The notes: a model not told the origin generated them from the sequence alone. A stretch of DNA of 64,000 bases from Candidatus Brachythrix odensensis (GCA_016714465.1 JADKDT010000009.1:1-64000); one strand, 5' to 3'. Shown: positions 33,553-42,566, counted from the first letter of the stretch. Translations and numbers: made by a program.

Positions 33553-34820
33553 TTGGCCAAGTCACTCAACACCCGCCTGATCCACGCCGGCGAGCATGCG
33601 CCCGCCGCGCAGGGCTACACGCCCACCTCGCTGCCGGTGCATGCGAGTTCGACGTTTTTCTACCCGACCCTCGATGCGCTTGAGGCTGCGTTTGAGAAGG
33701 GCGGCGAGAACGTCACCTATGCCCGCCACGGCAATCCGACCACCAACGCGTTTGAGACCCTGATGGCCGACGTCGAGGGCGGGCGGGGGGCGGTGGCCTG
33801 CGGCTCGGGCATGTCGGCGATCTACCTGGCCCTGCTGGCCGCCTGCACCCCGCGGGGCGGGCTCGAGCCGCAACCCCGGCGCATCCTGGTCTCACGCGAT
33901 CTATATGGCGCCACCCACAAGCTGTTGCAGGTGTTCTTTGCCGCCCAGGGGTCGAGGTGCGGAGCTGTGATCTGACCAACATCGAGGAGGCCGAGGCCCA
34001 GGTTGCCGCATTCGATCCCGAGGTGGTGCTGGTCGAGGCGATCTCGAACCCGCTGCTGCGGGTGGCCGACATCGCCGCGCTGGCCGAAATCGCCCACGAG
34101 GTCGATGCGCGGCTGGTCGTCGACGCGACGATGGCCACCCCGATCCTCATCCAGCCACTGGCCCTGGCCGCCGACATCGTCGTGCACAGCGCGACCAAAT
34201 ACCTGTCCGGCCACGGCGACGCGGTGGGCGGGGTGCTGGTGGCGCGGGCCAGCCTGCTGTCGGACACGGCCCGGCGCTATGGCATCCTGATGGGCACCCT
34301 GCTCGGCCCGTTCGAGGCCAAGCTCATCATGCGCGGGGTCAAGACCCTCGACCTGCGGGTGCGCCGGCAGTGCGAAAGCGCCCTGGCCACCGCAGACGCG
34401 TTGGCCGGGCATCCGAAGATCGCCCGCGTCCACTACCCGGGGCTGGCCGATCATCCCCAACACACGCTGGCGGCCCGCCAGTTTGGCGGGCGTTTTGGCG
34501 GAATGCTGTCGATCGCGCTGGCCGATGACAGCCGGGCCGCGGCCGCCGCATTCATGGATCGGCTCACCCTGGCCCTGCCGGCGACGAGTTTGGGCGACAT
34601 CTACACCCTGGTGACGTATCCGCCGGTTTCGTCGCACCGCGACGTGAGCGCCGAGGCGCGCCGGGCCCAGGGCATCACCGATGGGCTGATCCGATTCTCG
34701 ATCGGCATCGAGGATGCCGGCGACATTCTGGAAGACATTCTGCTGGCGCTGGGTTGGAGATGGCGAGATCGGCATCCCGCGCTTCGCGCGGGATGCCGAT
34801 CTCGCCCCAAGGAGACATGA
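33553..34820 (+). CDS. Cystathionine gamma-synthase-like trans-sulfuration enzyme (frameshifted)
   Basis: About 422 residues when restored. PLP enzyme of the Cys/Met metabolism family, making cystathionine or homocysteine from activated homoserine. Motifs: YARHGNPTTNAFE, AVACGSGMSAIYLALLA, VVDATMATP and the PLP lysine in HSATKYLSGHGD. A TTG start (MAKSLNTRLIHAGE) is chosen because AGGAG is 9 nt away. One G seems missing in a G-run near 33949. After RFSIGIEDAGDILEDILLAL, where the family normally ends, about 25 residues are encoded by a hairpin and overlap the next start. Control by SAM-I supports a methionine role. Confidence 0.92.
34762..34806. repeat. Hairpin element (21-bp perfect arms, TTC/GAA loop)
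   Basis: Arms 34762-34782 and 34786-34806 (GGCGAGATCGGCATCCCGCG type); the loop reads GAA on the reverse strand. It is translated as the last residues of the trans-sulfuration enzyme, and the AAGGAG ribosome site for the DUF4395 gene begins right after its right arm. Confidence 0.88.
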
Positions 34821-35284
34821 TGAGCGCGATTTCCAATACCGATAGTTGCGAGGATGGCATCCCATACCCGATCGTGGCCGTAAACCGCGGCATCATCGTG
34901 GGCGGGGTGCTATTGGCGCTGTGGACCAACCAGCCGCTGCTGACGACGCTGGTCCTGGCCCTGCTGCTGCCGGCGGCGTTGTTCGGGCGAAAGGCCAGCC
35001 CGGTCTTCCGGATCGGATCGGTGCTGCTCCGCGAGGCCATCGCCCACGCGCCGGTTGAAGACCAGCGCGTCCAACGCTTCAACAACATCATCGCCGTGGT
35101 GATGCTGGGCGCGGCCCAGCTCGCCTTCATCCTCGGCGCGGCCTGGCTGGGCTGGGTGTTCTCGGTCGCGGTGGCTTTTGCCGCCCTGGTTGCGTTGTGC
35201 GGATTCTGCGTGGGCTGCTTCCTCTACTTCCAGTTCCGGATCAACCGTTCGCGCCTGGTCCGGGCCGGCGCGCGTGGCAAGTAA
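34817..35284 (+). CDS. DUF4395 membrane protein
   Basis: 155 residues. After a short soluble start, VAVNRGIIVGGVLLALWTNQ and LVLALLLPAALFGRKASP are DUF4395 features; two further helices (IAVVMLGAAQLAFILGAAWLGW and ALVALCGFCVGCFLYF) follow, the last with two Cys. Start ATG 34817 has AAGGAGAC upstream and overlaps the stop of the trans-sulfuration gene. DUF4395 is often next to sulfur-transfer genes, as here, and a role in thiosulfate or sulfide handling is inferred. Confidence 0.82.
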   Translation: MMSAISNTDSCEDGIPYPIVAVNRGIIVGGVLLALWTNQPLLTTLVLALLLPAALFGRKASPVFRIGSVLLREAIAHAPVEDQRVQRFNNIIAVVMLGAAQLAFILGAAWLGWVFSVAVAFAALVALCGFCVGCFLYFQFRINRSRLVRAGARGK

Positions 35285-35287
35285 CGG

Positions 35288-35749
35288 ATGATCGCAATCA
35301 CGCCGATCGAGTTTGAGAAGATGCGCGCCCACCTGGCGGCCGGCTACCCCAACGAGGCCTGCGGGATCTTCATCGGCGAGATCGAAGGCGCGGACAAGCG
35401 GGTGGTCGAGGCCGTCCCGGTGGCCAACGCCTGGGTCCCGCTCGAGGGTGATGGGGCGGGCACCGGCGACCTTGCCGTCCACGACCTGCGCGACCGTTTT
35501 TCGATCGATCCGCGCGACATCGTCAAGGCTGATCGCGAGGCGTCGAAGCGCGGGCTGGATATCATCGGCTTCTTCCACTCGCACCCCGACTGGCCGGCGA
35601 CCCCGTCCGAGACCGACCGGATGTGGGCCTGGCCGGTGGTGTCGTTCATGATCGTGTCCGTCGAACAGGGCCGCGCCGGCGCCGCCCGCTCGTGGGTGTT
35701 GCGGGATGGGCGCGACGCCTTTGATGAAGAAATCTTGATCGTGGAGTAA
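35288..35749 (+). CDS. JAMM/M67-family metallopeptidase (Mec-like)
   Basis: 153 residues. The JAB1/MPN zinc motif is complete: Glu in NEACGIFIGE, and FFHSHPDWPATPSETD giving HxHP...S..D. Bacterial homologues such as Mec cleave an amino acid or protein from the Gly-Gly end of a ubiquitin-like sulfur carrier (CysO in actinobacteria). The next gene carries such a MoaD-like domain with Gly-Gly, so that protein is the likely substrate. Four bases separate it from the DUF4395 stop. Confidence 0.9.
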   Translation: MIAITPIEFEKMRAHLAAGYPNEACGIFIGEIEGADKRVVEAVPVANAWVPLEGDGAGTGDLAVHDLRDRFSIDPRDIVKADREASKRGLDIIGFFHSHPDWPATPSETDRMWAWPVVSFMIVSVEQGRAGAARSWVLRDGRDAFDEEILIVE

Positions 35750-35755
35750 ACAGGA

Positions 35756-37195
35756 ATGAGCGTATCAATTCGAATTCCAACCCCGCTCCGGCCGCATGTG
35801 GCCGGGGCCCGCCAGGTCGCGGTCGAAGCCGCCGACGTGCGCGCGGCGCTGGCGGCGCTGACCGCCCAGCACGCCGGCATCGCCCCGCACCTGTTTGCTG
35901 AGAACGGCGACCTGCGCGCGTTTGTCAACCTGTATCTGGGCGACGACGATGTGCGCTATCTGAAAGGCCTTGACACGCCGTTGCCGGCCGGCGCGACGCT
36001 CAGCATTGTGCCGAGCGTCGCCGGCGGGCTGGATCTCGACACCAGCCACATCAAGTTCACCAACGAGGAGATGCGCCGCTATTCGCGCCATCTCATCCTG
36101 CCCGACATCGGGGTGGCCGGCCAGAAGCGGCTCAAGGCCGCCCGGGTGCTGCTGGTTGGCACGGGCGGGCTGGGCTCGCCGGCGGCGCTGTATCTCGCCG
36201 CGGCCGGGGTGGGCACGATCGGGCTGATCGACTTCGACACGGTCGACGAATCCAACCTGCAGCGCCAGATCATTCACGGCACCAGCACCCTGGGCAAGCT
36301 CAAGGTCGAGAGCGCCAAGGCCCGCATCCACGACATCAATCCGTTCATCGACGTCGAGACCTACAACGAGCCGCTCACGAGTGAGAATGCGTTGGACCTG
36401 ATTCGGGAGTATGACATCGTCATCGACGGGACCGATAATTTCCAGACCCGCTATCTGGTCAACGACGCGTGCGTGCTGCTGGGCAAGATCAACGTGTATG
36501 GCAGCATCTATCGATTTGATGGGCAGGCCAGCGTGTTCGGGGCCAAGGACGGCCCGTGCTATCGCTGTCTGTACTCCGAGCCGCCCCCGCCCGGGTTGGT
36601 CCCCTCGTGCGCCGAGGGCGGCGTGCTGGGCGTGCTGCCCGGGGTCATCGGGGTGATTCAGGCCACCGAGGCGGTCAAGATCATCACCGGCGCGGGCGAG
36701 CCCCTGATCGGCCGGCTGCTGGTCTACGACGCGCTGGAGATGAGCTTCCGCACCCTCAAGTTGCGCAAGAACCCGGACTGCCTGATCTGCGGCGAGCATC
36801 CCAAGATCACCGGGCTGATCGACTACGACGAGTTCTGCGGGGTCAAGCCTGTAGCGGAGGAGCCCGCGAATGTGGTGCCCGAGATCACGGTGACCGAGCT
36901 GGCGACCCGGCTCAAGGCCGGCCTGGGCGGGGCGCGGTTGATCGACGTGCGTGAGCCCAACGAATGGGACATCGTCCGCATCCCCGGGGCGACCCTGATG
37001 CCCAAGGCGACGGTGCCGGATCATCTCGACGAGCTCGCCCAGGCCAGCGAGCTGTTCATCCAATGCCGCAGCGGCGTGCGCAGCGCCGACATCGTGCGCT
37101 TCCTGCGCACGGTGGGCTTCACCAACGTCAAGAACGTGAAGGGCGGGGTGCTGGCCTGGGCGCGCGAGGTCGATCGGAGTTTACCGACCTACTAA
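35756..37195 (+). CDS. MoaD/ThiS-E1 (MoeB/ThiF)-rhodanese fusion
   Basis: 479 residues, three domains. Residues 1-91 are a ubiquitin-like sulfur carrier ending IVPSVAGG (Gly90-Gly91). From about 105 the E1 domain shows RYSRHLILPDIGVAGQKRL, the nucleotide loop LLVGTGGLGSPAALYLA, DFDTVDESNLQRQ, zinc cysteines CYRCLYSE and CLICGE, and a Cys in VPSCAEGGVLGVLPG. The C-terminus is a rhodanese with active-site Cys in FIQCRSGVRSADIV. It can activate the carrier C-terminus and load sulfur. As the carrier is fused internally, its Gly-Gly is blocked unless cut, which the neighbouring JAMM peptidase could do. Last gene of the sulfur operon. Confidence 0.93.
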   Translation: MSVSIRIPTPLRPHVAGARQVAVEAADVRAALAALTAQHAGIAPHLFAENGDLRAFVNLYLGDDDVRYLKGLDTPLPAGATLSIVPSVAGGLDLDTSHIKFTNEEMRRYSRHLILPDIGVAGQKRLKAARVLLVGTGGLGSPAALYLAAAGVGTIGLIDFDTVDESNLQRQIIHGTSTLGKLKVESAKARIHDINPFIDVETYNEPLTSENALDLIREYDIVIDGTDNFQTRYLVNDACVLLGKINVYGSIYRFDGQASVFGAKDGPCYRCLYSEPPPPGLVPSCAEGGVLGVLPGVIGVIQATEAVKIITGAGEPLIGRLLVYDALEMSFRTLKLRKNPDCLICGEHPKITGLIDYDEFCGVKPVAEEPANVVPEITVTELATRLKAGLGGARLIDVREPNEWDIVRIPGATLMPKATVPDHLDELAQASELFIQCRSGVRSADIVRFLRTVGFTNVKNVKGGVLAWAREVDRSLPTY

Positions 37196-37402
37196 ATGAA
37201 AGGGGCCCCCCCCTTTTTTTTTAACGTTCGGCCCGTCCCCCGGCAGAAGCCCGGCACACCCCGGCGGGCACCCCCCCACCACCCCCGCCCCGCCCGCCGC
37301 CGCCGCGGGATTTTTTCGCCGCATACCACCGCGGGCGCCGCCGGCGGGGACGCGCGCCCGCCTTTGCCCCGCGCCGGGGCCCCCTCGTAACTCGGTAGCA
37401 TC
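37196..37402. other. Low-quality, homopolymer-rich block
   Basis: Begins GGGGCCCCCCCCCTTTTTTTTT, then GC-only patches. It encodes nothing sensible and separates the sulfur operon from the AroM gene. Like the block at 27.4 kb it seems a base-calling failure; a hairpin or terminator may be masked here. Confidence 0.6.
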
Positions 37403-37415
37403 ATGGAGAACACGC

Positions 37416-38074
37416 GTGATCGGCATCGTCACCATCGGCCAAACACCGCGCCCGGACCTCGTCAGGCGTTTGCCGCCCACGCCCCCGGGGCGCGGGTGGA
37501 GGTGCTCGGCGCGCTGGACGGCCTGAGCGCCGCCGCGATCGACGCGCTGGCGGCCCGCCCGACCGACTACCCATTGCTGGTCAAACTCGCTGACGGCTCG
37601 TCGCGGAGCATCGGCATGGCTGAGCTCCATCCGTTGGTCGAGGCCCGGGCGCGCGAATTTGGCGCGCTGGGCGCGCGGGTGGTGGTCGTGGCCTGCGCGG
37701 GCGGCTTCCCCGAGGTCCATGCCAGCGCGCCGGTGATCCTGCCGGGCAAGATCGTGCCGGCGGTGGTCGGGGCGGTCAGCGTCACCCGCCGGATTGGGGT
37801 TGTGACCCCGATCCGGGCCCAGGCCGGCGCGGCTGAGGCCAAGTGGCGGGCGGACGGCTTTGACCCGCTCGTGACCTGGGCCTCGCCGTATCTGCATGCC
37901 GAGATCGTGACCGCCAGCGCGCTGATGACCGATCCCTCGCTTGAGCTGGTCGTGCTCGATTGCATGGGTCACGATGAGGAGTACCGCCGCGAGTTCGCCA
38001 GCCTGTGCGGCAAGCCGGTGCTGCTGGCCCAATCCATTGCCGCCCGCGTCGCGGGCGAGTTGGCGAACGGTTAA
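37416..38074 (+). CDS. AroM-family protein (frameshifted)
   Basis: About 219 residues. The start VIGIVTIGQTPRPDLV (GTG 37416) is the AroM signature; one indel near 37462 moves to the frame with AFAAHAPGARVEVLGALDGLS. The middle VVVVACAGGFPEVHA and C-terminal LELVVLDCMGHDEEYRREF hold two Cys like those of the Asp/Glu racemase superfamily. AroM was first named next to aroL; its function is unknown. It lies just beyond a degraded block, so its promoter cannot be judged. Confidence 0.82.
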
Positions 38075-38112
38075 CCGGGGCGGGGCAACCCGGTCCGGTC
38101 TGGAGTGATCGC

Positions 38113-38304
38113 ATGCGATATGTTCTGCCCGTTGTGGGCGCCCTGCTCGCGCTCTCGGGCGCGGTCTGGATGTTTCAGGGGATCGGCCTGCTGCTCGGCA
38201 GCCCGATGACGAGCCAGCCCTTCTGGGCGGTGGCCGGCGCGGTGACGCTGGTCGTTGGCATCGTGGTATTTGTGTTCGGGCTGCGCCGCGCGCGGGCGCG
38301 CTAA
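38113..38304 (+). CDS. Small conserved two-helix membrane protein
   Basis: 63 residues: helix VLPVVGALLALSGAVWMFQGIG, a short LLGSPMTSQPFWAVAG turn, helix VTLVVGIVVFVFGL, then a basic end. Similar short proteins with MTGQPFW-like turns occur in many Gram-positive and Chloroflexota genomes without known function. Start MRYVLP is chosen by hydrophobicity. No strong ribosome site. Confidence 0.65.
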   Translation: MRYVLPVVGALLALSGAVWMFQGIGLLLGSPMTSQPFWAVAGAVTLVVGIVVFVFGLRRARAR

Positions 38305-38314
38305 ACCGATCTAT

Positions 38315-38359
38315 GCCGAGAGAGACGTCCCCGGCGGAGCCGGGGACGTCTCTCTCGGC
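38315..38359. repeat. Hairpin element (21-bp perfect arms, GGA loop)
   Basis: Arms 38315-38335 and 38339-38359 (GCCGAGAGAGACGTCCCC type) enclose GGA. It begins 10 bp after the small membrane gene and ends 14 nt before the RidA ATG, with GAGGA in between. Confidence 0.88.
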
Positions 38360-38373
38360 GAATTCTTGAGGAC

Positions 38374-38778
38374 ATGATGGCAACCCGAACTTCAGTCTCG
38401 ACCGGCACCTCCTGGGAGGCGATGGCCGGCTATGCCCGCGCGGTCCGGGTGGGCGCCCAGATCTGGGTGTCCGGCACGACGGCCACCGACGCGGACGGCA
38501 AGGTGGTCGCCTCAGGCGACCCGGCCGGGCAGGCCCGTTTCATCATCGACAAGATCGAGCGGGCGATCACCCAGCTCGGTGGATCGCTGCGCGACGTTGT
38601 GCGGACCCGGGTCTACGTCAGCGACATCGCCCACTGGGAGCCGGTGGCCCGCGCCCATGGCGAGCGCTTTGGCGAAATCCGGCCGGCCAACACCCTGGTC
38701 GAGGGGCGCCTGGTGGGGCCGGAGTATCTGGTTGAGATCGAGGCCGATGCCTTTGTATCCGATGCGCACTCAGTTTGA
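38374..38778 (+). CDS. RidA-family (YjgF/UK114) protein
   Basis: 134 residues. VGAQIWVSGTTATDADGKVV, the catalytic-Arg stretch VVRTRVYVSDIAHW and PANTLVEGRLVGPEYLVEIEA are RidA features. Enzymes of this family deaminate reactive enamine/imine intermediates of PLP enzymes. The conserved Arg is present, supporting imine deaminase activity. It stands between two hairpins. Confidence 0.9.
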   Translation: MMATRTSVSTGTSWEAMAGYARAVRVGAQIWVSGTTATDADGKVVASGDPAGQARFIIDKIERAITQLGGSLRDVVRTRVYVSDIAHWEPVARAHGERFGEIRPANTLVEGRLVGPEYLVEIEADAFVSDAHSV

Positions 38779-38786
38779 AAACAATC

Positions 38787-38833
38787 GGCGAAATCGCTGT
38801 CCCCGCGCTTCGCGCGGGGACAGCGATTTCGCC
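38787..38833. repeat. Hairpin element (22-bp perfect arms, TTC/GAA loop)
   Basis: Arms 38787-38808 and 38812-38833 (GGCGAAATCGCTGTCCCC type). The loop reads GAA on the reverse strand. Its right arm ends 8 nt before the ATG of the luciferase-like gene, occupying the place of a Shine-Dalgarno site. Confidence 0.88.
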
Positions 38834-38841
38834 ATTTCCCG

Positions 38842-39841
38842 ATGATTTTCAGCCTGCGCCTGAACAACGACCTGCCGGTCGCCGAATACGTCACCCTGGC
38901 CCAGGTCGCCGAGGCGGCCGGCTTTGATCAGTTCTGGGTCAGCAACGACCTCTTTCTGCGCAGCGCGCCCGTAATTCTGGCCGCGGTCGCGGCGGCGACC
39001 CGGCGGATCGAGATCGGAACCTGCATCCTCAATCCGTACACGATCCACCCGGGCGAGATCGCGATGATGGCGGCGACCCTGGATGAGTTGAGCGCGGGGC
39101 GCTTCAATCTCGGGCTGGCGGCCGGGGCGGCCGAGTTTCTGGAGTGGGTGGGGGTGGCGCAGACCAAACCGCTGGCTGCGATGCGCGAGACGATTGACGC
39201 CATCCGGGCCCTGCTGCGCGGCGAGCGGGCGCCCGCTGGATGGGCAATTTCTGCGTTGGACGAATGAAGCCTATTTGCGCTTCACGCCGGTCCGTGTGCC
39301 GCCGATCTATCTGGGGGCGATGAGCCCGGGCATGCTGCGCCTGGCCGGCGAGCTGGCGGATGGGGCGCTGCCGCTGCTCTTCCCGCCCGAGCACTATTTT
39401 GGGGTGAAGCCGCTTGTTGATGAAGGTTTGTCCAAGCGGGCAGCGGGTCTCGGCCCATTTGATCTGGCGGCCTGCGTGTGGGTGTCGATCGATGCCGACC
39501 GGGTGGCCGCCCGGCATGCGCTGGCGCGCAAGGTTGCCTATTACGGGCATGCGCTCAGCCCGCTGATCTACGAGCGGCTTGGCGTTGCGCGCGCGGAGTT
39601 CGACCCGATCGAGCGCGCGCTGATGGTCGACGGCGATGAAGCGCGGGCCGTGGCGATGGTCGATGACCGCATGCTGGCGATCGGGGTGGTCGGCGAGGCG
39701 GCCGAGGTGATCGCCCGACTGCGGCCGCTGGTGGCGGCCGGCGCGCGGCACCTCAGCTTTGGCCCACCGCTGGGGCCCAACCCAAGCAAGGCGATTGAAC
39801 TGCTCGGGCGCGAGGTGCTGCCGGCGCTGCGGGCGGGGTAG
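38842..39841 (+). CDS. Luciferase-like (LLM class) flavin-dependent oxidoreductase (frameshifted)
   Basis: About 332 residues. NDLPVAEYVTLAQVAEAAGFDQFWVSND, IEIGTCILNPYTIHPGEIAMMAATLDELS and GRFNLGLAAGA are LLM-class barrel features, binding FMN or F420. One extra C near 39233 breaks the frame before LDGQFLRW; VPPIYLGAMSPGMLRLAGELADG and the HLSFGPPLGPNP end follow in the other frame. The homologues closest in pattern are 5,10-methylene-H4MPT reductase-like proteins, F420-dependent in archaea and actinobacteria. Cofactor uncertain. Confidence 0.86.
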
Positions 39842-40094
39842 GCACGTCTCTTCCTGAACCTCGGAGGTAGGCGCCGAAGGTGTTCGCCAGCGTCGAGCTG
39901 CTGGCGGCCTTGCGGGCGGGGTAGGCACGTCTCTTCCTGAACCTCGGAGGTAGGCGCCGCAGGTATTCGCCAGCGTCGAGCTGCTGGCGGCCTTGCGGGC
40001 GGGGTAGGCACGTCTCTTCCTGAACCTCGGAGGTAGGCGCCGCAGGTATTCAGCAGCATCGAGCTGTTAGCGCCTACCTCCGAGGTTCAGGAAC
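39831..40094. repeat. 83-bp tandem repeat (three copies) with terminal inverted half
   Basis: GGCACGTCTCTTCCTGAACC recurs at 39841, 39924 and 40007, an exact 83-bp period. Each unit includes GTCGAGCTGCTGGCGGCC and TTGCGGGCGGGGTAG, close to the last codons of the preceding gene. An inverted half unit, GCGCCTACCTCCGAGGTTCA, closes the array at 40071-40094. No further gene is seen up to 40164. Confidence 0.9.
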
Positions 40095-40164
40095 ACTGAC
40101 ACGCGAGCATAACGTCGAATATGAGAAACCTCCTCACTCAGCGGGAGACAGCAAGTGGCACGAG

Positions 40165-41158
40165 ATGAGCGAACTTTCGATTGACAGTACCCCTTCGCGG
40201 GTTGATAATGACCCAGATATGTTTCAAGATCTTGAAGTGATCGATTTCCACGCCCATTTCCCCGTTCCAGAACCCGCCTGGGAGATTCACCGCAAGGCAA
40301 AGGAAGCCGAACTGGGCGAGCGTAGAACCAAGATCGCGCGCGAGTACGCCATCGCTTACAACACCGATTGGCGGCTGGCCTGGGACTACCCTGCGCCTGA
40401 GCGCGAACGGCAGACCGACGAGCAGCTCGCCAGGCGCTGGGTCGACGACTTGGACAAATATGGCATCTCGCGCATTTGCTGGATGACGGCCGGCGGCAAC
40501 GACAACATGGCCAAGGTCTGCGGGATGTACCCCGATCGATTCGTCGGGTTTGCCCACCACGACCCGTTTGGACAGGCTGCCGCCGACGAACTCGAGCGTT
40601 GCGTCACCGAGCGCGGTTTTCGCGGCTACAAGCTGATCGGCCCGTGGCTCGAGCGGCCGATCACCGACAAGTCGGCCTACCCGACCTGGGAGGTGTGCGC
40701 CGCGCACAAGATTCCAGTACTGGTGCATTTCGGCATCCTGGGCAGCGGCGGCGGCATGGCCAACCAGATCAACATGAACCCGCTTGTGCTGCACGATGTC
40801 GCCAAGGCTTTCCCCGATGTCGACTTCATCGTCCCCCACTTCGGGTGCGGCTATCACCGACACGCTGATGCTGTGCTGGGCGTGCCGCAATGTTCATATC
40901 GACACCAGCGGCTCCAATCAGTGGGTCAAATGGGTGCAGGGCGACGTCACCGTCAAGGACCTGTTCCGCAAATATCTGGAGACGATCGGCCCGGAACGCA
41001 TTCTGTTTGGGACCGACTCAAGCTGGTTCCCGCGTGGTTTCGCCATCCGATATCTGCAGGATCAGCTGCGCGATCTGCGCGATCTGAATACCCCGCACGC
41101 ATCGATGGCGATGATATTCGCCGGCAACGCCAAGCGCTTGCTCAAACTGCCGGCCTAG
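40165..41158 (+). CDS. Amidohydrolase-2 family protein (frameshifted)
   Basis: About 331 residues. TIM-barrel metal-dependent hydrolase with VIDFHAHFPV (HxH metal site), a lysine/acid-rich insert, DRFVGFAHHDPFG, GFRGYKLIGPW, VLVHFGILG, DVDFIVPHFG and, after a one-base indel near 40853, HIDTSG and ERILFGTDSSWFP with the final Asp. Relatives decarboxylate or hydrolyse aromatic and lactone compounds. The neighbours (ABC importer, lyase) suggest a step in catabolism of an imported substrate. Confidence 0.87.
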
Positions 41159-41164
41159 CGACCC

Positions 41165-41198
41165 GCGCCGGCGCCCCTCTTCGGACGGGTGCCGGCGC
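41165..41198. repeat. GC stem-loop between amidohydrolase and binding-protein genes
   Basis: GCGCCGGCGCCC and GGGTGCCGGCGC (41165-41176, 41187-41198) pair with one wobble around a 10-nt loop. No T-run follows. It lies within the operon. Confidence 0.6.
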
Positions 41199-41231
41199 TG
41201 GCCACAATCCATTCATCCTGAGGAGGATCCC

Positions 41232-42566
41232 ATGAGAAAGACACTGAAATCGTTGACCTTCGGCGCCGCTGCGATGGCGCTGGTGTTGTCGGCCTGCAGT
41301 GGCGCGGCCCCCGCGCCCACCGCCGCGCCGGCGGCCCCCGCAAAGCCGGTGGCCACCACCGCGCCCGCGCCGATCACCATTGAATACTGGCAATACAACT
41401 TTGCCTCCCGGATCGAGGCCATGAACGAACTCATCAAACAGTTCGAGGCCGAGAACCCCGGAATCAAGGTTGTCCACAACTCCGAGATTCCCTACGACAA
41501 CTTCATCGACAAGGTCGCCGCCTCCGCGCCGGCCGGCGTCGGCCCGGATGTCGTGACGCTGTTCAACGGCTGGGTGCCTTCGTGGGTCAACGCCGGTTAT
41601 CTTGTCCCGCTGCCTGAGAAGGACTTCCCGCCCGCCGATCTGGAGAAGAATTTCTCGGCCATGATTCTGGGCACCAAGTTCCAGGGCAAGTACTGGACCG
41701 TTCCGACCGCCGTGCGCGCGCTGGCCCTGTTCTGGAACAAGGATCACTTCAAGGCCGCCGGTCTGGATCCCGAGAAGCCGCCCGCGACGCTCGACGAGTT
41801 TGTCGACTACGCCAAGAAGCTCACGATCAAAGACGGCGACAAGATCACCCAGCAGGGGTTTGCCGTTGAAATGACCGGCCAGGCCCACCAGTGGTTCCGC
41901 GAAGTGCTGAGCCGCCAGTACGGCGCCTCGCCTTTCACGCCCGACAACAAGACCCTGGGCTACGGCGACGCCAAGTCGTGCCAGGCCTTCAAGTGGTTGC
42001 TCGCGTTCGAAACGGACTACAAGACCGGCAGCAACGACCTGTTTGATGGCGCAACCACCGCGTTCCAGAACGGCAAGGAATCGATGCATATCGACGGCTC
42101 GTTCCGACTGGGCGCGCTGGCGAGCAAGCCTGACCTGAAGTGGGGGGTCGCGCCCCTGCCAACCAAGGATGGGATCAAGGCGAACTTCGGCTCGTTCTGG
42201 ACCCATGGCATCACCAAGAAGGGCGGCTCCGATCCGAAGCGCCTCGAGGCCGCGACCAAGTTCCTTAAGTTCATCACCACGCCCGCGGCTGGCCTGGCCT
42301 GGGTGAAGAAGACCGGCGAACTGCCCGCGCAGTTGGCGGCCGCCGCCGATCCCGATCTGGCCAAAGACGCGAAGTATGGCGCGTTCGCCAAGCAGTTGTC
42401 GTATTCGTACGCCACCTTCTTTGTCGACGAGGCCAAGCAGCGCAAGAACCTGATCGATGCCTTTGACGCCGTCCGGCTGCAGAAGGCTGATCCGTGCGTG
42501 GCGCTGGCCGACGCGGTCAAGAAGGACCAGGCGCTCTACGACGAGTTCTGGGCCAAGAACAAGTAA
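41232..42566 (+). CDS. Family 1 extracellular solute-binding lipoprotein
   Basis: 444 residues. Signal peptide with lipobox LVLSAC (Cys20), then a short Pro/Ala linker and ITIEYWQYNFASRIEAMNELIKQFEAENPGIKV, the SBP family 1 start. ALFWNKDHFKAAGLDPEKPPATLDEF and the GKESMHIDGSF patch are typical. It delivers a sugar or similar solute to the two permeases. AGGAGGAT precedes the ATG. A terminator-like stem follows the gene, as is common for binding proteins made in excess. Confidence 0.92.
   Translation: MRKTLKSLTFGAAAMALVLSACSGAAPAPTAAPAAPAKPVATTAPAPITIEYWQYNFASRIEAMNELIKQFEAENPGIKVVHNSEIPYDNFIDKVAASAPAGVGPDVVTLFNGWVPSWVNAGYLVPLPEKDFPPADLEKNFSAMILGTKFQGKYWTVPTAVRALALFWNKDHFKAAGLDPEKPPATLDEFVDYAKKLTIKDGDKITQQGFAVEMTGQAHQWFREVLSRQYGASPFTPDNKTLGYGDAKSCQAFKWLLAFETDYKTGSNDLFDGATTAFQNGKESMHIDGSFRLGALASKPDLKWGVAPLPTKDGIKANFGSFWTHGITKKGGSDPKRLEAATKFLKFITTPAAGLAWVKKTGELPAQLAAAADPDLAKDAKYGAFAKQLSYSYATFFVDEAKQRKNLIDAFDAVRLQKADPCVALADAVKKDQALYDEFWAKNK

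Noticed and set aside
39831..40094. CRISPR array
   Set aside because: The 83-bp units are nearly identical throughout, with no variable spacers, and no cas genes are nearby.
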